From assembly GCA_015501075.1 (NCBI GenBank), contig JADNYJ010000034.1, positions 1 through 64,000 of the forward strand: a stretch of 64,000 nt of DNA, in the 5' to 3' direction. The notes beneath the pieces were generated by a model. The model saw only the letters and a list, made by a program, of their open reading frames with translations. It was not told where the DNA came from and ran no database searches. Made by a program: the position numbers and the translations under genes. This document shows, piece after piece, positions 57,601 through 64,000 of this stretch; position 1 is the stretch's first letter, and each line of letters starts with the position of its first letter. Source of the stretch: Gymnopilus junonius. Taxonomy: Eukaryota; Basidiomycota; Agaricomycetes; Agaricales; Galerinaceae.

Positions 57601-58534
57601 GGTTTGACGAAGTGCCAAACATCAAGAGTGGAAACGTGTCATTCTGCTTTAGACTTGACTTTGCCCAGAGCCTTCTCAATAGCAGCATATGTAGGGTTGT
57701 TCCCTGTGCTAGATGAAGGTTGTGCAACTGGATGGGGACCAACTCCTATGACAGATGAGGTAAAAGGGGGTGCAGATGTAGAATCGACAGCAGTGGCAGA
57801 TGTGCATGCCTTTTTCTTGTTACGATCACTTGATGATGTCGCATTAGCCCTCTGCCATTTGCGTTTTGGGGGTTCAACAGGTTGCCCAGTATTGAGGAGG
57901 GAAGTAGGAGTGTCACCTAGTGGAAAGGGAACAGAGTTTACAGAAGAAAATCCTTGGCCTGATGCAAATTTGAGAGGGACAGAAATAGGTAGTGGTGACA
58001 AAAATGGAGGCAGCAAATATTGGGGAGATGGATAATGTTGAGGGTAAATGGGAAGAGCGGTATGGATTGCTGGCACTGGCACTGACAAATGAGAGAATTG
58101 GCAGCGACAAAGGTAAGGGTTTGGGCATTGGCATTGAGGGGGCCCTGGTGCAGTCACAGGCAGAAATCATACCTTGCCATCTCCTTTTAACCTATGGAGC
58201 TCACTTTCCACCCTGCATCGATCAAGAGTCTGGGCATGAAAAACATGTCATTGTGGGGACCAATATATTGAGCAAGTACACTAGAGGGCTTGTGCAGGAA
58301 AAATGATGGAGCAAGGATCAAGAATGAGGTAGGGAGACAAGGGACAAATTGATAAAAAGATTGCGACATGATCGTCACACTCATGTGAATCCTATCAACA
58401 AGGTCATGTGTGTATACATGTAACTCGCAAGTTCATCCAAGTTCAGCTTGGGCTTGGCTTGGGTCATCAAGTTGTCGAACTTAGTGTCCAAGTCAAGTTA
58501 GCAACAAGTTCAGCTTGGCTTGCCAGCAACACTA
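54610..58534 (-). mobile_element. hAT transposon, full length (3925 bp), 8-bp target duplication
   Basis: The left end reads TAGTGTTGCCAGCAAG, the right end on the other strand TAGTGTTGCTGGCAAGCC. Flanks are GAGTGGCA (54602-54609) and GAGTGGCG (58535-58542): seven of eight match and the difference is a transition. Both subterminal zones carry many AAGTTNNGCTTGGCTTGG-like repeats, the usual transposase-binding arrays. The transposase is on the minus strand. Confidence 0.85.
54797..58157 (-). pseudogene. hAT transposase with BED-like zinc finger (decayed)
   Basis: Reading the minus strand: a Pro-rich N-terminus (58157-57639); a BED-type finger region (LDVWHFVKPMD, GCHLCR, then FETKHGQDYF, 57360-57640); the catalytic core (MDNAGNCNTAMEKIQRC with the Asp, CFPHIINIASQTVV with the Cys-x-x-His, RDVDTRWSSLFGMVGRA); and the C-terminal dimerisation region (LPVQASAVPCEHVFSLSKQT, where the family has ERxFS). 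Exons are separated by short introns. Stops seen include TGA after SKAE (57640s) and TGA in LQ-stop-HFE of the finger. The E-H-V-F-S in place of E-R-V-F-S is another CpG-type change. Confidence 0.75.
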
Positions 58535-58542
58535 GAGTGGCG

Positions 58543-58907
58543 AAACCATTTGATGGCAATAAATTTGGTCATTTTTGTGCTTAAAATCGCAAAAATCACC
58601 CCAGAACTGGTGAACTGCCACTCTGGCATTCTTAAATTACTAGAAATAAAAGTTGTGAGACTGTAATTAGCTAAACTAAGTATTTTGTGGCTTAGAGGTC
58701 AATGTCTGAGTCTTCATAACTGGGTTTGATATCATGCTACCAAAATCAGACAGATGATTGCTACATAAGTAGTCAAAAAATAACACATCAGGTGAGAATT
58801 GAACCCACTGTCTAGAGCAGTCATTGAACTACTTTGACGCATACTACCAGTCCACCATGACAACTCTGTAAGACTGGTGAAATTTTAGATAGGTCACAGG
58901 TCCCAAG
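58543..58907. other. Spacer between the hAT element and the Copia LTR
   Basis: AT-rich; apart from the tRNA-like segment at 58788-58866 nothing was recognised. Confidence 0.4.
58788..58866 (-). tRNA. tRNA-like sequence (relic or SINE head)
   Basis: On the minus strand, TGGTGGACTGG resembles a pol III A box. About 50 bases on, GGTTCAATTC fits the B box within a proper T arm: stem GTGGG/CTCAC with loop TTCAATT. An anticodon-like stem AGTAG/CTGCT exists, but its loop has eight bases, and no full acceptor stem was found. A working tRNA is unlikely; a tRNA-derived repeat is more plausible. Confidence 0.35.
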
Positions 58908-59366
58908 TATTGAGCAGCAAGTGGTACATACAGCAGTAAACCACTGCATGCACAATGTACAGAGGTAAACCTCTGCACACATAACGCACTCTGCATAGTA
59001 TCATTGTAACTACTATCTTACCTGGGTTGTGAGAGGCTAGTGCTAAGGTGACTACTTAGGCTACTACAGAAGTATGAATGACTTGGATTAGGACACTGTT
59101 TAGAGCATCCTTATATACCTACAGGACATGCAGTGACTAACTACGTATGAGTAATGCATAAGGCAATTACTCAGCTAATTACTATGTAATTACTAATATC
59201 TACTCATAAGATGAGTAATACGCTCACTAACTGATCACATGTTTTAGTCATATAAGATGACTGTGATACTCTGTTGTCACTGGATCTAGTCACGTATAGA
59301 TGCGTCTGATCACACGTGTCATGTGAGTCATGTGATGTAGTCACATGGACACTTATCATGTCAACA
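58908..59366 (-). repeat. 3' LTR of the Copia element (459 bp)
   Basis: On the minus strand it starts TGTTGACATG directly after a polypurine tract GAGGGGGAG (about 59367-59375) and ends CTGCTCAATA at 58908. The end is defined by comparison with the solo LTR at 60193-62417, whose 5-bp target duplication fixes both termini. The terminal bases are TG...TA in both copies. Confidence 0.85.
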
Positions 59367-59427
59367 CTCCCCCTCAAGTAGTGCCGCATTAGCACACATA
59401 CTTGTTCTGACATGATGTGTCAGTATT

Positions 59428-60186
59428 CTATTCTAAGGGATAGAACTCTATGCCTAGAGCCTGTCTATGTTTAAGGAACAGGGTAGGGCCTAGATTCTTG
59501 GTGAACATATCAGCAACATTTTTGTCTATAGGGACGTGCTCTATTTTAATGTTCCCAAGTTCTATTTGTTCCCAGATATAGTGGTAGCATATTTCAATGT
59601 GCTTTATCCCTTTTTGGGTGACAGGATTTTGCGAGTTAAAAATAGCTCCATGACTATCTCCATATAAGGGAACATATGGGATTGACATCCCGAGTTCTTT
59701 GAATAGAATCTTAAACCATGCACAATCACATGCACAGTCAGAGAGTGCCATGTATTCTGCCATTGTGGATGACGTTGATACTAGAGTCTGCATTTTGGAG
59801 TGCCATTTGATACTCCTGCTAGCAAGAGAAAAGAAGTATCCCTGCATAGATCGACGCATGCAATCAGGCTCTGTTCTATCATCACTGTATGAGGCATCAC
59901 AGTAGGCATACAAGCCTTTGTCGCTGTTTCCATCGAACACAAGTGCATAGTTGCACATACCAACAAGGTAGCACATGATATATTTAGCAGGGAACTGATC
60001 ACCAATTGATACTCTGACCAAAGTGAAGCCAAACTCATGCCTGTAAAGGGTTCTGGCTTATACCCAGTAGGTAATGGAGTCTGTGCCGCTTTTCCATTCA
60101 TCATTCCGAAGCATATAAGAATCTTATTAAGGTATGGCATCTGATCGATGTAGGTCTTGCCTTTTATGTACCTGATTCTCATGTGG
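59428..60186 (-). pseudogene. Copia RNase H and end of reverse transcriptase
   Basis: From the insertion point the frame starts FLHMRIRYIKGKTYIDQMPY, the end of the RT connection (family: GxRI...IDQxxYL). After a frame break near 60020 the RNase H follows: GLYAYCDASYSDD, STSSTMAEYMALSDCACD, PLYGDSHGAIFNSQNPV and KHIEICYHYIWEQIELGNIK, with the Asp, Glu and Asp expected, and VPIDKNVADMFTKNL near the end. It degrades RNA in the RNA-DNA hybrid when intact. Confidence 0.8.
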
Positions 60187-60264
60187 AGAAACTGTTGATA
60201 TGATAAGTGTCCATGTGACTACATCACATGACTCACATGACATGCATGATCAGATGCATCTATA

Positions 60265-62051
60265 TGGGGGTGGGCAATGCCTGATGTGAAAGCATGATGT
60301 TTGCCCTTGTTTGGTTCTCAGCCAAACGAAAACTTCACCTGGTTCCCGCTCATTCCTCTCTATTACTGTCATGTAGCCTTCCTCCTCTGCACATCAGAGT
60401 ACGTAGGTATGTCATAAATGCTCTGTAGAATACTCTAGTGTAAAAATTTCGCCTGAATTTGCCATGTTTTCGTGTGCAAATCTGGTATTCAGTGTTTGTT
60501 GCATACCCCAGATTCCCACCCTTCTTTCGTGCTCTCTCAAATATTCAGAACATGTTCTGAAATTTTTATTTTGCTACAGGCATGTTAGGAATGATAATAT
60601 ATTATAGATTAGCACCGAAGAGCAAAGTATTACTGTGGTTATAACAAGTAAAGCACACGCAAGATTGGTAGCCATCAAGGTCAGTAGCACGATCAGTAAA
60701 ATTCTTCTTCATCTATGTCTAACTCATCCTGTTCTTCTATTTCAGCCTCTACAAAATCTGTGGCACCCTCTGGCAAGGGAATATTCTCTTCAGGTATGAT
60801 TTGCTGCTGGTTGCTGTTCAAAATTAGTTGCATGAGCGCCTGCACCTTTCTGTGACAAGTGAGTACATGGCTGCAATGACTCGGAACTGACGCTGAGCAA
60901 ACAGCTTACGTCTATTTCATTCCACAGCTGCCAAAAGTGCCATAAGTTTATCAGCCTTCAATCTGATGTCTTTTTGACGAGTTCTAGACAGTATTTCATC
61001 ATTGAGAATCTTGCTGTGGATCTTCAGCTGGTGTCCAACTCTGATGCTTTCATCTTCTTGATCTTGGCAACATCCATGACAATACCTACCGTGATGAGTC
61101 GTTCCTTTTCTCGTTGTTTCTTAGCCTCTGCTTCTTGTTGCTTTTGCCAATATGCATGAATGTGTTCGCATTGTGCCTCCAACAGTTCTTGATGAAATCG
61201 TGAGTTCTCACCACTTGCCCCTTGAGCTCTGACAGTACGCATCACATATTTATGATCTGCTTCATTACAGTGCTTCTCAATGAAGCTCTCGGTGTTGTTC
61301 CACTCAAGGCAGACCTTATTCGAGAAGCCAGCAGCAGTGCTGCTAGGATGATACCAGAGCCAAACTCTCCAAGAACTGAGAGCGCCTTCATTGGCATCAT
61401 TGGTCACAGGAATGAAGATTCTTGCACATTGCTCAGGTGTCGGAAGGTGAGTCCTTGGGGTGCACCTCTGCTGCTGCTGCTTTGGCTGACTTTATGGAGG
61501 CAGCTAGCTGAGAGATATGTGCCTTTTGAGCCTTGCTACGCTTAGAAGACATCAGAGAAGTGAACTGAGCAGTAAGGGAGAAGGAGAGCCAGAGAGATTA
61601 GCCCCTAAGACTCTGCAGACAGTGATGCGACGCATCTTGACAGGTCAGGTGCCTGTCAGAAGCTGCGTCTGACAGTGTCCCACTGGCCCCAGGAATTTTG
61701 TTCCACACACAATGTCCTTGCCTATAATTTGTCTATAGAGCTTCGGAATATGTGTCAAGGATGCCCGACTCTGTCTCCTTTGATTTATACATGCACATTT
61801 GCATGCACGAGAGGCCATTTTATGTGTAGTTTCAATCCTATTAACAGAGAACCTATTTTCCACAGAAAAAAAGACAGAGTCGCGATTACTAGACAAGTTT
61901 TACATTTTATAAACTATTTTCTATATTTCTTCTATGTGAGGAAGCGCCATAAGTGTCTGTGTGAATGGTGGTGGAAAGAGGAACCACCTCATTATCAGTG
62001 CCAAACAAAGGACAAACATCACGCTTTCGCATCAGGCATTGCCCACCCCCA
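60265..62051. mobile_element. hAT-like non-autonomous element (1787 bp) inside the solo LTR
   Basis: The ends are inverted repeats of about 50 bp: TGGGGGTGGGCAATGCCTGA on the left and the same on the other strand at the right, differing mostly by transitions further in. The target ATCTATA is present on both sides (60258-60264, 62052-62058); an 8-bp reading with one mismatch is possible. The start resembles hAT ends (GGGGTGGGCA). No transposase was found, only the frame at 61024-61407. Confidence 0.75.
61024..61407 (-). pseudogene. ORF carried by the hAT-like element (function unknown)
   Basis: 127 open residues, starting in TNDANEGALSSWRVW, then FSNKVCLEWNNTESFIEKHC, KYVMRTVRAQGASGENSRF and a Lys/Glu/Gln-rich helix (WQKQQEAEAKKQREKERLI). 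Just upstream in the same frame ARIFIPV precedes TNDANEG, so the protein once began earlier. The VTNDANEG...FxNKxxxExNNTExFI...YVMRxxRxxGASG pattern is one I associate with dispersed agaric repeat proteins, but no activity is known. It has no DDE or hAT core. Confidence 0.45.
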
Positions 62052-62481
62052 ATCTATATATGACTAGATCCAGTGATGACAGAGTATCACAGTCATCTTA
62101 TATGACTAAAACATGTGATCACTTAGTGAGCATATTACTCATTCTATGAGTAGATATTAGTAATTACATAGTAATTACCTGAGTAATTGCCTTATGCATT
62201 ACTCATATGTAGTTAGTCACTGCATGTCCTGTAGGTATATAAGGATGCTCCAAACAGCGTCCTAATCTAAGTCATTCATACTTCTACAGGAGCCTAAGGA
62301 GTCACCTTAGCACTAGCCTCTCACAACCCAGGTAAGCCTAGTAGCTACATCGATACTATGCAGAGTGCATTGTGCATGCAGTGGTTTGCTGCTGTATGTA
62401 CCTCTTGCTGCTCAATAGAAACTCCTGACATACACCTAGGTCTCGACATTCCCATGCAGTCATAAATAGCTGCTTCTTCTG

Positions 62482-63111
62482 TCAGACTAATTCAGTGTTA
62501 GGACCTGTGACGATAATATCATCAACATATGCCAACATAATGACAATGGTCCCATCACTATGTCTTGCAACAAATATGCCAGCATCAGCATACAGGCATG
62601 TAAAACCGAGCTCTTTAAGGGAGCGATCAAGTTCAGACCACCATGCATGTGCGGCTTGTTTTAGCCCATAGATAGCTTTGAGTAGGTGGAGTACTTTCTT
62701 TTCTTGTCCCTTTATGGTAAAGCCATCAGGCTGTTCCATATATATCTCCTCGTCAAGTTTCCCATATAGGAAAGCTGATTTGACATCAAGGGACTCTATA
62801 CGCCATTTCTCAAGTGTCGCTAAGGCTAAGATGGTGTGGACCGACTTGAACTGGACAACTGGTGAGAAGATCTCATCATAGTCTAGGCCTTCTATTTGGG
62901 AAAATCCCTTGGCAACTAGATGGGCTTTTTTACATCCATCGGACTTGATATCGAAAACCCAATGATTTTTGATGGCCTTTCGGCCTGGAGGTAGGTCAGC
63001 AAGCTCATAAACTTTTCATTTATGAAGGGCCTCTAATTCTTCGAATTGAGCCTTGTGCCATTCCTGTTGTTGATCAGCAGATAGCCATCTAAGATCTTTA
63101 CTAGTCCAATT
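62482..63111 (-). pseudogene. Copia reverse transcriptase, N-terminal two thirds
   Basis: Reads LTSKDLRWLSADQQQEWHKA, then LPPGRKAIKNHWVFDIKSDG, CKKAHLVAKGFSQIEGLDYD, SLDVKSAFLYGKLDEEIYME, LLKAIYGLKQAAHAWW and LAYVDDIIVTG, covering the RT palm including the YVDD active site. One TGA lies in LHK-stop-KVYEL and another at the border to the integrase part (NV-stop-NWTSKDL); both fit CGA to TGA. The 3' side is cut by the solo LTR insertion. Confidence 0.82.
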
Positions 63112-64000
63112 TCAGACGTTCAATGGATCTGGAAGTGCACTATTGGAAATTGCCTTAGAAAGTAAATAGACATGCCAATGTGCTCCCCCTTCTGCTCCCA
63201 TATTGGGATTGTATGGGTACTCAGCCACGTGGTCACTAGAGGCTGAAGACAAATTTGGAGCAGATCCAGTTATGTCTAATCTGTGCTGGCGATCTCTATC
63301 AGTGGCTGTACCAGGAGGGTATACGTTCCCTTCTTTTTGCATACTTTTACTCTCATGAGTGCTCCTTCTTGGAGCATCACCGGCAGCTCCCCCTGATGGA
63401 CCGGCACGGGGTTTCCACGGTGCAGGTGGTGGGAGATTAGAACTCAGTCCTTGCCTAGGAGTAGAAGGCATACTTGGACAAGTATCTGCTGGTGACTCAG
63501 GAGGTGGAGTCTTGGGTGGCTCATTGTCATGAGGTACCTCAGTCTCACTTGATGGATTATTTGGGGGTGGTCTATAGGATGGTTCATCACCATCATGAGA
63601 ATCACTGTCCTCCACTTCCAAAACAGGTTCCTCCGGGGAGGTGCGCTTATGTATTTGGGTAAGCGGCGGTACCCTAGCCTTTTGGCATTTAGGAAACAAA
63701 TGTTCATCAAAAAGTGCCATGGCAGCTATGAATAGAACATTGTTGGGGCTTCGCATGAACATCATATTAGAAGGATGTCCACAATATCTGAGGAATATCA
63801 TCAACTTGGATTTGGGCAAAAGTTTATTTGCCCATGTATCCTTTGGAAGGAACACATATGCCCCACATCCTAATACCCATAGGTGTGACAAATCAGGCTT
63901 TTCTCCATTGATTAATTCAAATGGAGATTTCCAGTTGAGTCGATGCATGGGAGTTCTATTGTATAAATAGACTGCATGTATCATGCAAAACTCCCACCAG
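63112..64000 (-). pseudogene. Copia integrase C-terminal part and linker (runs off the window)
   Basis: YLYNRTPMHRLNWKSPFELI and LGCGAYVFLPKDTWANKLLP belong to the end of the Copia integrase core and the following domain (family: NRTP...PxExxxGxKPxxxHLRxFG). Then comes an acidic, Pro-rich linker (EPVLEVEDSDSHDGDEPSYR) of the kind joining integrase and RT. The catalytic DDE residues lie beyond base 64000. Confidence 0.82.

Larger units (their letters stand above)
60193..62417 (+). repeat. Solo LTR of the same Copia family, split by a later element
   Basis: LTR sequence lies at 60193-60264 and 62059-62417 in the orientation opposite to the host element. It starts TGTTGATATG, ends CTCAATA, and is flanked by perfect GAAAC (60188-60192 and 62418-62422). 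No internal Copia sequence remains, so it is a solo LTR left by recombination. Confidence 0.88.
58908..64000 (-). mobile_element. Copia (Ty1-type) LTR retrotransposon, partial, with nested insertions
   Basis: Integrase end, reverse transcriptase and RNase H follow each other on the minus strand and lead to a polypurine tract and 3' LTR, the Copia order. The 5' part (gag, protease, start of integrase, 5' LTR) lies beyond the window. The reverse transcriptase is interrupted between 60187 and 62422 by a solo LTR of the same family; without it and one GAAAC, the frame reads on continuously (WECRDLGVCQ|EFLHMRIRY). Confidence 0.88.

Noticed and set aside
1..64000. CRISPR arrays, bacterial operons, integrons
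   Set aside because: No regularly spaced short repeats or bacterial-type gene packing; all genes have spliceosomal introns.

Overview
This 64 kb window is nuclear DNA of a filamentous basidiomycete, most likely an Agaricomycete. Support: dense 50-70 bp GT-AG introns, a VPS11 and an ATP18 orthologue, a DUF6533 seven-helix gene, a MATA-type HMG-box regulator, a lineage-expanded F-box family, and the usual agaric transposons (DIRS-like tyrosine-recombinase retroelement, hAT, Copia, Harbinger-type MITEs). No bacterial operons, CRISPR arrays or rRNA genes were seen.

Layout. 1-12.4 kb is an F-box cluster on the minus strand: one intact gene (10540-12358), three decayed copies and several transposon insertions. 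12.4-19.5 kb is a housekeeping island: a 465-bp Harbinger-type MITE, ATP18 (minus) and, divergently, the 11-exon VPS11 (plus), which carries four apparent one-base deficits in G/C runs. 19.5-31.3 kb holds a decayed multi-helix membrane gene, a decayed segmental copy of VPS11, a second intact F-box gene (26094-27803), and two tandem copies of a small unknown family built around an HSGTQTI-x-GNNYHD motif. 33.3-44 kb is gene-rich: a CCCH/SR/coiled-coil protein, an F-box relic split by a 130-bp MITE, a 15-exon DUF6533 gene that appears to use two consecutive 2-nt microexons, and the HMG-box gene. 45-64 kb is transposon-dominated: a DIRS-like element, a PHD-finger gene, a complete hAT element with 8-bp target duplication, a tRNA-like relic, and a minus-strand Copia element. 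That Copia element is interrupted by a solo LTR of its own family, itself interrupted by a hAT-like element.

Two themes connect the parts. First, nearly every premature stop in the transposons and F-box pseudogenes is TGA, and key arginines have become histidine. Both point to C-to-T decay at CpG sites, while the housekeeping genes look normal. Second, target-site duplications let the insertions be ordered in time, and removing them restores host reading frames. The organism is inferred from families and gene structure only; no search was run.
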